Origin: Euryarchaeota archaeon UBA486
Lineage (GTDB): Archaea; Thermoplasmatota; Poseidoniia; Poseidoniales; Poseidoniaceae
Direction: 5' to 3'
Assembly (NCBI GenBank): GCA_002497765.1
Contig: DAET01000020.1
Coordinates: forward strand, 41,684 to 51,869
Length of the DNA stretch: 10,186 nucleotides
Within the stretch, counting starts at the first letter, position 1. Each line of letters opens with the position of its first letter. Below the pieces are notes generated by a model that worked only from the letters and a program-made list of their open reading frames with translations, was not told the DNA's origin and searched no databases. The position numbers were made by a program, and so were the translations under genes. Shown here piece after piece: positions 1-7,204 of this stretch.

Positions 1-2440
1 CCATCATGGCGCACCAGCCCACCCACACAAGATGGGAATGCGGCAGGTCGTAAACCGTCACCCGAACCAACTCGATGCTCTCCAAGCCGTCGCTGCCTGC
101 AGAGGCCATCAGGCCGCCTGCTTGGCTGCCGTCGAAGATGAAGACCACATCGCCGGTCAAACGGGTGAGGGTGGCCACCTCCGAACGCGGGATGCCCTGG
201 CTGTCAAACCGAAGAGTGCCGGGGACCACTTCGCCGATTTGTGAACCAATGGAGGGGCCGTCCATCTCGTACACCTTGATTCGAACGCCGATGAAACCGT
301 CACCGACCTCGAGGTCTTCGCTTTCGAGTTCCAAACCAACAAATTCGAACCCGAGGCCGTTGTGAAGGATGACCTCGTCCTTGATGAGTGAAACGCGATG
401 ACTGGCGTCGCCACGGTCCACCAGCACCGTGGTCGAGAGGTGCCCGAGCAACAACACGAGCAACCCGAGGTGAACGACGTGGGCGCCGAGCGGGATTCGC
501 TTCCACGTGCCTTTCTCTTGTGCAGTGGAGAACTGCCGAGCGACCTCTCTGCCAACCGGTGCAACCGCCAGGGCCAACATAGGGAGCGACATCCAGACGA
601 TGTGGCCGCGGGTGAGGTGCTCTGAGACCATCGTGGTTGAATCGCCGCCGAAGGCGTCCGGAGCCAACACCAAGCCCAAGACGGAGATGGCCAACGCCCC
701 GGCGAGCAGTTGCAGATTGGCCTTTGCGTCGTCCTTTCGGCGCGTGTAGGTGAACAGGCCGGCGCCCACAGCAGCAAGGAAGGGTGCGCCGTAGAGTTCG
801 TGGGCTTCGAAGTTGACAGCATCGATGCTGGTCAGCAACAACGCCCATGTGAGCACGAGGTAGAGACTGACCAACACCACGCTGCCCCAGAGAGCGATAC
901 GCTGCTGGTGTTTGCGCTGTTTGAGTGAAACGGATGTGTTGTCCTCTTCTTGGGGAGCGAGAAGCCACGGAAGAACAAACGCCAGCAGGATCACTCCCGC
1001 CACACCGATGCTCAGGGCGCCCGACCACGCCAGCGACAACCCCAGCATCACGCCGGCTGCCGCCCATGGCCATGCCTTGAGGGCGTCGCTGGCCCGGTAC
1101 AAGGGCACGAACAGGATGGTGGCCGCCAGGGCCACCCAAACATCGGTGGTCAAACCGTAGACGAGCAGCGTGAACACCACGTCCAATGGTGCCGGCGTCA
1201 AGCCGTGATAGCTCCATGCTTCGGTGTTCTCTTTCTCGGTGGGTCCACCGACGAGGAGAAGGGGAATAACGACGGGCAGGAGGAACACGATGTTTGGCAC
1301 GCTGGCCCACGACAAGCCCTCACCGTTGCTGCCGGTGAAGACGAAGCAGCCGAGAAGCGCAAGGACAGCCGGCGTTGACATGACCCAACTTTGTTGCAGT
1401 TGCAAGGGTCGCTGACTGGACGCAGCGCGCTGAACGGCCAACCAGCACCCGATGAGAACGAACATCCACACCACGTAGGTCATGACCTCGGTGCCAGCGG
1501 GATCGTCTCGAAGGATCATCAAGCGGCCGAAGACATCGCTGGGTGGCGTGCTCGTGTCGCTGGTGACAAAGGTGTGAACCGACGACGCCCACACACCGCC
1601 CGCCCGGGTTACCGTCGTGGCAAACAAGGCCAAGGCTCCCGTGATGAGGCCACCGCCGATCCAGACCTCTGGGCGGACAGTGCCCGGTCGGGTGCGAAGG
1701 TGAACGATGGCGACCAGGGCCAGCCACGGCAGGAAGGAACCGGTTTCGACCGGGTCCCACGCCCAATAGCCGCCCCAGTCAAGGATGAGGTAGGCCCACA
1801 AGCCGCCAAGTCCGATGCCGAGCGTGGCCATGAGCAAGCCGGGGCGCGCCAGATGAAGCATGCGCTCGCCCAGTTGATTGCTCTCCGAGGTGTAGGCGGC
1901 CGACAGGGCAATCGCCGTCAGATGAAGGCACAGCGCGTAGGTGAGGAAGATCAACGGTGGATGAATGACCATCAGGTCGGTCTGCAGGAGCGGATTGAGG
2001 CCTGCACCCATGAAGAACGCCGGTGTGGGCTTGAAGGGATCGAGTGAGAAGGCGATCAGCAGCAAGGTCAGGCTCATGAGGTGCATGAAACGAAGTCGCC
2101 AGGCGTGCACGTCCACGGTCCTTCCTCGTTCCCCGGGGAGGGGTCGACGCCACAACCAAGCCACCAACGACATCCACCCGAGCCACATCAACAACGGCCC
2201 TTCACGGGCCGCCCAGGTGGCTGCAAACCGGTACTTGAGCGGTAGGTCCTCTCCTCCGAAGGCGGCGACGTGGAGCACGGACGTGTCGTTCACGAGAAAC
2301 AGACGGGCGAGCGCCACGAAGGGAAGCACCATGGTCAGGTGAAGGACCGTTGAGAGCATCGGTTGCTCTTCATGAAGACGAGGCTTGACCAGCAGCCACG
2401 CAGTGGCGCCGAGGGCCAACCACATCGTGACCCCCCACAT
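1..2440 (-). CDS. ccmF: CcmF-type cytochrome c heme lyase (C-terminus beyond window)
   Basis: This polytopic membrane protein is the heme lyase of System I (Ccm) cytochrome c maturation, joining heme from CcmE to apocytochrome CXXCH motifs on the outer face of the membrane. The frame is open from the chosen ATG to the window edge, 813 codons. Family landmarks are the N-terminal block RFAATWAAREGPLLMW, VIHPP with His160, the WWD signature DWGGYWAWDPVE at 221-232, His247, SSVHTF with His289, and HLGLL with His657. These four histidines match E. coli His173, 261, 303 and 491 in order and nearly in spacing for the first three. The region between His289 and His657 is about 180 residues longer than in E. 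coli and rich in predicted membrane helices. The hydrophilic domain after His657 and the beginning of the last helix are present, so perhaps 20-50 residues are missing. The ATG at 2440 fits the family N-terminus; in-frame TTG codons at 2536, 2491 and 2467 are alternatives. It lies 61 bp downstream of the reductase and may be cotranscribed. Confidence 0.93.
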   Translation of the reverse strand, partial: MWGVTMWLALGATAWLLVKPRLHEEQPMLSTVLHLTMVLPFVALARLFLVNDTSVLHVAAFGGEDLPLKYRFAATWAAREGPLLMWLGWMSLVAWLWRRPLPGERGRTVDVHAWRLRFMHLMSLTLLLIAFSLDPFKPTPAFFMGAGLNPLLQTDLMVIHPPLIFLTYALCLHLTAIALSAAYTSESNQLGERMLHLARPGLLMATLGIGLGGLWAYLILDWGGYWAWDPVETGSFLPWLALVAIVHLRTRPGTVRPEVWIGGGLITGALALFATTVTRAGGVWASSVHTFVTSDTSTPPSDVFGRLMILRDDPAGTEVMTYVVWMFVLIGCWLAVQRAASSQRPLQLQQSWVMSTPAVLALLGCFVFTGSNGEGLSWASVPNIVFLLPVVIPLLLVGGPTEKENTEAWSYHGLTPAPLDVVFTLLVYGLTTDVWVALAATILFVPLYRASDALKAWPWAAAGVMLGLSLAWSGALSIGVAGVILLAFVLPWLLAPQEEDNTSVSLKQRKHQQRIALWGSVVLVSLYLVLTWALLLTSIDAVNFEAHELYGAPFLAAVGAGLFTYTRRKDDAKANLQLLAGALAISVLGLVLAPDAFGGDSTTMVSEHLTRGHIVWMSLPMLALAVAPVGREVARQFSTAQEKGTWKRIPLGAHVVHLGLLVLLLGHLSTTVLVDRGDASHRVSLIKDEVILHNGLGFEFVGLELESEDLEVGDGFIGVRIKVYEMDGPSIGSQIGEVVPGTLRFDSQGIPRSEVATLTRLTGDVVFIFDGSQAGGLMASAGSDGLESIELVRVTVYDLPHSHLVWVGWCAMM

Positions 2441-2501
2441 GAACCACGGGTGATGGGCGACCGTCAAAGGGCTTTGGTCATCGGCCGCCAACAGATGGTC
2501 C

Positions 2502-3722
2502 TTACCAACCGAAGAATTTGGCTCGCGAATAGCCAAAGGAAAGCAGCACTGAAATCACACGCTTGGTCAGCAGCATGGGCCGTTTCACGAGAATTTTGAG
2601 GCCGATGAAGGCCTTGTCAACGGGACTCATGTTGCCGAGTTCGTTGGGCAAACAGCGAGCCATGGCCGACATTTCCTCGTCCGTGAGTTCGTACAGGGCC
2701 GTCTTGCCTTTCAGGATTTTGTGATAGGGCGGGAATCGCTTCTTCCACGCACGTTCGTAGACCATCAGACGGTCCCGTGAGAGGTTGTTTTCACCGAGAG
2801 CTGCTGCCACCGTTTGAGCGGCCTCACGACCCGACCATAAGGCCAGGTGCGTGCCGCCTTCGAACAACGGCGAGGTGAAGCCCGCAGCATCACCAACCAG
2901 CACGACGCCGTCACCCACCGTCGTGGTGCGTGGTCCCGAGATGGGAATGGTGCCGCCGAAGGGTCGAATCTTGATGCCTTCTGCTCGCCAAGGGGGGTTC
3001 ACCGTTGGCTTGCCGTTGAGGTAGGTGTCTTGGATGAAGGATTCGAGGTACTTGATGGCCCCTTTTTTGTCGGTGGTGACCAGGCCGACATTGGCTCGTC
3101 CACCTTCCTTGGGGATCATCCACACGTAGCCGTGAGGAGAATATTTTGGCCAGAGGTAGAAGTCCAAGTAGCCGTCATTGGGTACGTCCAGCATTTCGTA
3201 TTGGAAGCCAGCGATGACCTCAACCTCGCCGCCCATGTCAAGGAATTTAGCCGCCGCACCCGACACACCAGAGGCGTCGATGACCGCTCGGCATTCGATG
3301 GGGAACCCTTCGCCACGCCCTTCAAGTTTCCAATTGGAAAATTGATTTTCGCTATTGTAAATTCTCTCCATGCCGGTGACGCGGTGGTGAAGGCGAAGCT
3401 CCGCACCTTTGGCCACGGCTTCGTCAGCCAGCCAGCGCTCGAACAGGTGCTTTTCGAGGACGTAGCCTTCTTCGGTCAACAGTTTCTCTGTACCGTCAGG
3501 AAAAATGACGCGAATGCCCTTGACGTCGAGGGCCTTGACGTGGTCGGGCAGTTCCAGGTCAAGGTTCTGGACCGCCAACTCGGACAAGCACTCGCCGCAA
3601 TGGACCGGCGTCCCGATTTCCGGGTCGGCCTCCAGGAGCAACGTGGACAGGCCGGCCCGCGCAGCGTGAAGCGCAGCAGAACCGCCCCCCGGTCCTGCGC
3701 CGATGACCACCACGTCGTACAT
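2502..3722 (-). CDS. Geranylgeranyl reductase family FAD-dependent oxidoreductase
   Basis: This 406-residue flavoprotein belongs to the archaeal digeranylgeranylglycerophospholipid/geranylgeranyl reductase family. Such enzymes hydrogenate isoprenoid double bonds of archaeal membrane lipids and, in some organisms, quinone or chlorophyll side chains. The N-terminal dinucleotide-binding motif GAGPGGG starts at Gly8 and ends its first beta-alpha-beta unit at Glu31. A conserved PVHCGECLS segment (Cys42, Cys45) follows, and the second FAD motif LVGDAAGFTSPLFEGG is around Asp278. Length is normal for the family. The start is set by MYDVVVIG, where family proteins begin; the frame stays open far upstream, but that sequence is antisense to the neighbouring ubiD and resembles no protein. 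Its position beside prenyl-quinone genes allows a role in saturating the menaquinone tail, but lipid synthesis is equally likely. An AT-rich palindromic island with an AGA codon interrupts the usual codon use at about residues 120-133. Confidence 0.9.
   Translation of the reverse strand: MYDVVVIGAGPGGGSAALHAARAGLSTLLLEADPEIGTPVHCGECLSELAVQNLDLELPDHVKALDVKGIRVIFPDGTEKLLTEEGYVLEKHLFERWLADEAVAKGAELRLHHRVTGMERIYNSENQFSNWKLEGRGEGFPIECRAVIDASGVSGAAAKFLDMGGEVEVIAGFQYEMLDVPNDGYLDFYLWPKYSPHGYVWMIPKEGGRANVGLVTTDKKGAIKYLESFIQDTYLNGKPTVNPPWRAEGIKIRPFGGTIPISGPRTTTVGDGVVLVGDAAGFTSPLFEGGTHLALWSGREAAQTVAAALGENNLSRDRLMVYERAWKKRFPPYHKILKGKTALYELTDEEMSAMARCLPNELGNMSPVDKAFIGLKILVKRPMLLTKRVISVLLSFGYSRAKFFGW
3327..3366. 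repeat. AT-rich palindromic island A, inside the reductase gene
   Basis: The segment is about 70% A+T in a region that is otherwise about 60% G+C. It begins with a perfect 14-bp palindrome, TTTCCAATTGGAAA (3327-3340). It continues as a second inverted repeat with arms GAAAAT (3337-3342) and ATTTTC (3345-3350) around TG, flanked by outer CAAT (3331-3334) and ATTG (3354-3357). The plus strand reads in the same direction as islands B and C: CAATTG, then AATTGATTT. In the gene it encodes Asn-, Ser- and Gln-rich residues using AGA, AAT and ATT codons, which are scarce nearby. Its role is unknown. It could be a protein-binding site, a decayed palindromic element, or a locally relaxed loop. Confidence 0.5.
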
Positions 3723-3848
3723 GTTCAGCCCCTGCGGTGAAAGCGGGCCACGGTAGCCCATGAAGGCAACGGTGGTCCATCTTGAGCTGCTTGCCGCGAA
3801 AGCGGTTCGCATACGGAGGTTCAAAGGCAAGAAGCCCCAGGGGCAACC
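3723..3848. promoter_or_regulatory. Divergent intergenic spacer
   Basis: These 126 bases separate the start of the reductase (minus strand) from the start of ubiD (plus strand), so promoters for both directions should lie here or just inside the genes. I see no clear archaeal TATA box or BRE element; the sequence is GC-rich throughout. A purine-rich stretch, CCAGGGGCAACC, directly precedes the GTG start of ubiD and could weakly aid ribosome binding. I found no palindromic operator of note. The promoter assignment follows only from gene orientation. Confidence 0.4.
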
Positions 3849-5789
3849 GTGGCATGGAAGACGTTGAGGCGGTGGATGAACCACCTCGAGGAGCAGGGCG
3901 AACTGCTCCGAATTGACCGCCCGGTTGACGTCGTCTATGAAGCGGGCGCCATCGCTGATCTGCTGGTGAAAAACGACGGGCCTGCGGTGTTGTTCGAACA
4001 ACCCCGTTTGGCCGACGGCACCATTTCGCCCATCCCGCTGCTGATGAACGCCTTTGGCAGTCACGACCGCACTCTTCGGGCCCTCGGAGCGAGCCACGAA
4101 ACGGAGATCGGCGACCGCATGGTGGCGATGATGAAGCCTGACATCGGCCTCTACATGCGCAAGCCGTGGAAGGGCCTGCCGTTGCTGCGGGATGCACTGG
4201 CCATGCCGCCCAAGAAAGTCCGAAAGGGCAAGGGCCAGCGGGTTCGCCTCCCCAACGACTTGACCAAACTCCCCATTCCGAAGACGTGGCCCATGGACGG
4301 CGGCCACTTCGTAACGTTGCCCTTGGTGGTTACCAAAGACTCGGACGGTGAACACAACCTTGGCATGTACCGCGCTCAAGTTCACAACGAAACGGAACTC
4401 GGTTTGCACTGGCAGATTCACAAGCACGGAGCAGAGCACGCTGCGAAGGGTGAACGCATGCCCGTGGCCGTGTGCATCGGTGGGCCGCCTGAACTGATTT
4501 TTTCCGCCATCTCCCCGCTGCCCGACAACCTCTCTGAGTACCAGTTTGCCGGCATTTTGGGCCAGAAATCGCTCCCGATCACGAAGGCCTTGACCCAAGA
4601 CCTCTGGGTGCCGGCCGAGGCCGACATCATCATCGAAGGCTACTGCGACCCGACCGAAACCAAGCTGGAGGGCCCGTTCGGCGACCACTACGGTTTTTAC
4701 TCGCTGACAGGGCAGTACCCCGTCCTTCACGTCACCGCCATCACCTGCCGCTCCGACGCCATCCTTCCGGCCACCATCGTCGGTTTGCCGCCCATGGAGG
4801 ACGGCTATCTCGGTGAGGCCATCGGCCGCCAGTTCTCGCCTGTGCTGCAGTTCCAGCATCGGGACGTGAGGAGCGTCCACCTTCCGTTGGAAACAGGGTT
4901 CCACAACCTCGCCATCGTTTCCTCCAAACAGCGCTATCCACGCCAGGGCCGAAAGACCGCCTTGGGGCTGCTGGGGGCGGGCCAGATGATGTTCCTCAAG
5001 GTCATCGCTGCCATCGACCCTGACCAGAACCCCAAAGATCTGGAAGCCTTCCTTGACGCGCTCAACGACAAGGTGGAGGTCAGCCAGGACATCGTGGTGC
5101 TCCCCGGCATGGTAGCTGACGCTCTGGAGGCTGCCTCGCCGTTTGAGAACGTGCACGACAAACTGCTCATCGATGCGACGTCCATCGTGTCCACCGACCC
5201 TCGCTCGCCCGATGAACCACTGGAGGGGTCCTACAATCAACCCACGCCTAAGTGGCGACAGCAGGGTGCGGCCTCGCCGCCGTTTGAGGGGCTTGAAGCG
5301 GTTGAGGCCCTCGATGGCGTACGCCAAGCTCGAATGCTTCGCCCCAACATGCTGGTGGTGTCAACCAACATCGAAGGCACGCCAAGCCCGCGAACGGGTG
5401 ATCACGACGGCAACGACGACCTCGAAGCCCAGCGAATTGAGAAGATTTCTCAATTGCGAAATTCAATTTGGCAGTTGGACGTTGAAAAGAATCTTCGCTG
5501 GCTGTTCATCACCAACGACGACCTCGACATGACGCACACGAAAGCCCGACGCCGGTTGCTGTGGCAGTTGACGGCCCGGTTCGATGTCGGCCGAGGCTTG
5601 ACCTTTGACGAGGGTCGAGACCGCCTGTGCTGGGACGCCACCACGCCGATTCCCTCCGAGGAGCACGGTGTTCGCCGTTGGCCCGCCGTCACGCTCCACG
5701 ACGAAGAAACGCTGGCCAAGGTCGCCTCCCATCCCGAACTCAAGAAATACGAATGGCCGCCCCACCTTTCCTTTGGGGGCCCCGAGTGA
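3849..5789 (+). CDS. ubiD: UbiD-family prenylated-FMN-dependent decarboxylase
   Basis: This 646-residue protein belongs to the UbiD family, which decarboxylates aromatic or alpha,beta-unsaturated acids using prenylated FMN made by a UbiX partner (not in this window). The N-terminal LEEQGELLRIDRPVD block is typical. The cofactor and metal region NLGMYRAQ (Arg175) and HWQIHKHGAEH follow. The catalytic region IIEGYCDP (Glu263) to LEGPFGDHYGFYS (Glu274) is intact. The C-terminal part retains the family's ITNDDLDM and LLWQLTARFD segments. It is longer than E. coli UbiD (about 497 residues), as are several menaquinone-type homologues. The GTG start gives the usual N-terminus; the in-frame ATG at 3876 would remove part of it. 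Its stop overlaps the start of the prenyltransferase by one base. With that partner it most resembles the futalosine-route menaquinone decarboxylase (MqnL-like), though the substrate is inferred. An AT-rich palindrome lies at about residues 529-541. Confidence 0.93.
   Translation: MAWKTLRRWMNHLEEQGELLRIDRPVDVVYEAGAIADLLVKNDGPAVLFEQPRLADGTISPIPLLMNAFGSHDRTLRALGASHETEIGDRMVAMMKPDIGLYMRKPWKGLPLLRDALAMPPKKVRKGKGQRVRLPNDLTKLPIPKTWPMDGGHFVTLPLVVTKDSDGEHNLGMYRAQVHNETELGLHWQIHKHGAEHAAKGERMPVAVCIGGPPELIFSAISPLPDNLSEYQFAGILGQKSLPITKALTQDLWVPAEADIIIEGYCDPTETKLEGPFGDHYGFYSLTGQYPVLHVTAITCRSDAILPATIVGLPPMEDGYLGEAIGRQFSPVLQFQHRDVRSVHLPLETGFHNLAIVSSKQRYPRQGRKTALGLLGAGQMMFLKVIAAIDPDQNPKDLEAFLDALNDKVEVSQDIVVLPGMVADALEAASPFENVHDKLLIDATSIVSTDPRSPDEPLEGSYNQPTPKWRQQGAASPPFEGLEAVEALDGVRQARMLRPNMLVVSTNIEGTPSPRTGDHDGNDDLEAQRIEKISQLRNSIWQLDVEKNLRWLFITNDDLDMTHTKARRRLLWQLTARFDVGRGLTFDEGRDRLCWDATTPIPSEEHGVRRWPAVTLHDEETLAKVASHPELKKYEWPPHLSFGGPE
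5434..5472. repeat. AT-rich palindromic island B, inside ubiD
   Basis: A perfect inverted repeat has 9-bp arms, AATTGAGAA (5435-5443) and TTCTCAATT (5447-5455), around a GAT spacer. More AT-rich sequence follows (AAATTCAATTT, 5459-5469). The stretch from 5435 is about 74% A+T by hand count. It shares the 13-mer GATTTCTCAATTG with island C. It is read through in frame as IEKISQLRNSI, using ATT, TCT, AAT and TCA codons where the rest of ubiD mostly uses ATC, TCG/TCC and AAC. The transcript could form a short AU-rich hairpin. Function unknown. Confidence 0.55.
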
Positions 5790-6706
5790 TGGACATCAAG
5801 CAAGTCCTGTCCTTCATCAAAATCGAGCACACGTTGTTCTCCCTCCCCTTCGTTCTGATGGGGTACTTGATCGCCACTCGCCAGTTTGGTGCGGAAAACG
5901 ATCTTGACCTCCTTTGGATTTTGTTGGCGGCGGTCGGTGCCCGTGGACTCGCCATGGCGCTCAACCGAATCATCGACCGCGATATCGACGCCGCCAACCC
6001 TCGCACGCAGGGGCGTCACCTTGCATCCGGTAGCATGAGCATGCGGACGGCTTGGGCCCTTGCAGCCGTGTTCCTGGCCATGCTGCTCATCAGCGCCGGC
6101 TTGCTGAACAGGGTTGCCCTGATGATGGCTTGGCTGCCCGTACTGACCTTCGTGATCTACCCGTACATGAAGCGCTTTACCTGGGGTTGCCACTTCTGGC
6201 TGGGGCTTTGCCTCGGTCTCGCTCCTGCCGGGGCTTGGGTCGCCATTGCTGCTGATGTGCACGGTTGGAGCGCCATCACCGGCCTGCTGCCCGGGCGTAC
6301 GGAGTTTCTTTGGGCGCCCACCATCCTCCCAATCTCCATTGGCGTAGCGTTGTGGATTGCCGCCTTCGATATCAATTATGCTCGAATGGACGTGGAGAGC
6401 GACCGAGAGCAAGGCATCCATTCCTTCCCGTCGAAGTTCGGCGAAACGGCCACCACGCGGACGACGGTCCAACTCTCACTGCTCTGGTTTGCCTGCTTTG
6501 CTATCGCTGATCCGATGGACGGCATCTGGTTCCTCGCTGCTGCCGCTGTGATGGCGCTGGCCAACATCGTCGTTGTGCTTCGAATGGAACGCTTTGCCGA
6601 TTTCCAAACGGTCCTGTTTCGGGTGTCGATGCTCACAGGTTGGGTGTTGCTGGCCTCGCTGATGTTCGGTTTCTCGGTCGAACCTGCGGGCATGGCCCTT
6701 GACTGA
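5789..6706 (+). CDS. ubiA: UbiA-family aromatic prenyltransferase (MqnP/UbiA-like)
   Basis: This 305-residue integral membrane enzyme transfers a polyprenyl chain from its diphosphate to an aromatic acceptor. Both Asp-rich, Mg-binding motifs of the superfamily are present: NRIIDRDID (Asn59, Asp63, Asp67) and DINYARMDVESDREQG (Asp194, Asp201, Asp205), the latter followed by the usual HSFPSKFG. About eight or nine hydrophobic helices surround them, and length matches the family. The sequence NPRTQGRHLASG after the first motif is typical of the 4-hydroxybenzoate/1,4-dihydroxy-6-naphthoate prenyltransferases rather than the archaeal lipid enzyme DGGGP synthase. The ATG overlaps the ubiD stop (TGATG), implying translational coupling and a shared pathway. 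A menaquinone role by the futalosine route is the best guess; a different prenylated quinone is possible. The longer open frame starting at 5627 is not used, because it would overlap ubiD and precede the family's N-terminus. Confidence 0.93.
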   Translation: MDIKQVLSFIKIEHTLFSLPFVLMGYLIATRQFGAENDLDLLWILLAAVGARGLAMALNRIIDRDIDAANPRTQGRHLASGSMSMRTAWALAAVFLAMLLISAGLLNRVALMMAWLPVLTFVIYPYMKRFTWGCHFWLGLCLGLAPAGAWVAIAADVHGWSAITGLLPGRTEFLWAPTILPISIGVALWIAAFDINYARMDVESDREQGIHSFPSKFGETATTRTTVQLSLLWFACFAIADPMDGIWFLAAAAVMALANIVVVLRMERFADFQTVLFRVSMLTGWVLLASLMFGFSVEPAGMALD

Positions 6707-6773
6707 TGCGCCCGATCTCCACCTCGAAAACAGGGTGGTGAAGGTTCTTGAGCCGACTTGAGAAACACGACCC
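6707..6773. promoter_or_regulatory. 67-bp spacer before the pyrophosphohydrolase gene
   Basis: This is the largest gap in the plus-strand series and the likeliest place for a second promoter or a transcript end. No poly-T terminator or strong hairpin is visible. The segment AACAGGGTGGTGAAGG (around 6730-6744) is purine-rich but sits too far from the ATG at 6774 to be its ribosome-binding site. The function is a guess from spacing only. Confidence 0.2.
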
Positions 6774-7160
6774 ATGAACCCCATTGTCGCTTCACTGCTT
6801 GAATTCAATCAGGCGTTTGAAATTCCCAAACTCGATGCGCCAGGCCTCGGACCTGACGAACTCATTGAACTGCGAATTAAACTCCTGACCGAAGAGGTGC
6901 AGGAATATGCCGAGGCCGCTCGTGCAGGCGATTTGGTCGAGGTGTTGGACGCCCTTGCCGACATCGGCTACATCCTGGCCGGGACCATCATCAACCACGG
7001 CATGCAGGGCATTTACGACGATGCGTTCAATGAGGTTCATCGCTCCAACATGGCCAAACTCGTGGACGGCAAGGTCCTGCGTCGTGAGGACGGCAAGGTG
7101 CTGAAGCCCGAGGGCTGGCAGCCTCCGCAGCTGGCGCAATTCCTTCCGAACGATGCGTGA
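6774..7160 (+). CDS. MazG-like/PRA-PH superfamily NTP pyrophosphohydrolase
   Basis: This 128-residue, mostly helical cytosolic protein belongs to the all-alpha NTP pyrophosphohydrolase superfamily (MazG, dUTPase-like, phosphoribosyl-ATP pyrophosphohydrolase-like). Members cleave nucleoside triphosphates to monophosphate and pyrophosphate, often to remove damaged or non-standard nucleotides. The metal-binding signature is complete: EEVQE (Glu40, Glu41, Glu44) followed by EVLDALAD (Glu56, Asp59, Asp63). A C-terminal segment EVHRSNMAKL and DGKVLKPEGWQPP is characteristic of the subgroup that includes Deinococcus DR2231. The ATG at 6774 is the first in frame. The first 110 bases are somewhat AT-richer than the surroundings, with the 10-bp palindrome TTGAATTCAA at 6799-6808. 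It sits 44 bp upstream of the dehydrogenase gene. Its nearness to uvrB suits a housekeeping role, but the substrate cannot be read from sequence. Confidence 0.87.
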   Translation: MNPIVASLLEFNQAFEIPKLDAPGLGPDELIELRIKLLTEEVQEYAEAARAGDLVEVLDALADIGYILAGTIINHGMQGIYDDAFNEVHRSNMAKLVDGKVLRREDGKVLKPEGWQPPQLAQFLPNDA

Positions 7161-7204
7161 ACGCGCTCACATGGTTTCATGAACAATGAAGCCCAGCCTT
7201 CTCC

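Noticed and set aside
300..2047. Several open frames of 140-340 codons on both strands in the left region
   Set aside because: A single minus-strand frame through the whole region encodes CcmF with all its signature residues; the others are shadows with low-complexity composition.
2465..2483. Tiny ATG frame (MTKAL then stop) on the minus strand between the reductase and ccmF
   Set aside because: Only five codons, with no sign of a leader-peptide function.
3723..5327. Very long open frame on the minus strand upstream of the reductase start, antisense to ubiD
   Set aside because: The sense strand encodes a clear UbiD protein over this stretch. The antisense product is His/Gly/Arg-rich with no recognisable motif, the usual artefact of GC-rich codon use.
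5450..6472. 340-codon open frame on the minus strand across ubiD and ubiA
   Set aside because: It is antisense to two well-supported genes and its composition (Gly, Arg, His, Gln) fits an antisense shadow.
6799..6808. Palindrome TTGAATTCAA near the start of the pyrophosphohydrolase gene as a fourth island
   Set aside because: It lacks the CAATTG arms and GATTT core, and the AT enrichment around it is weaker and more diffuse.
7171..7190. Symmetric ATGGTTTCATGAAC region before the dehydrogenase as an operator
   Set aside because: Only TTCATGAA is a true palindrome; 8 bp is expected by chance.
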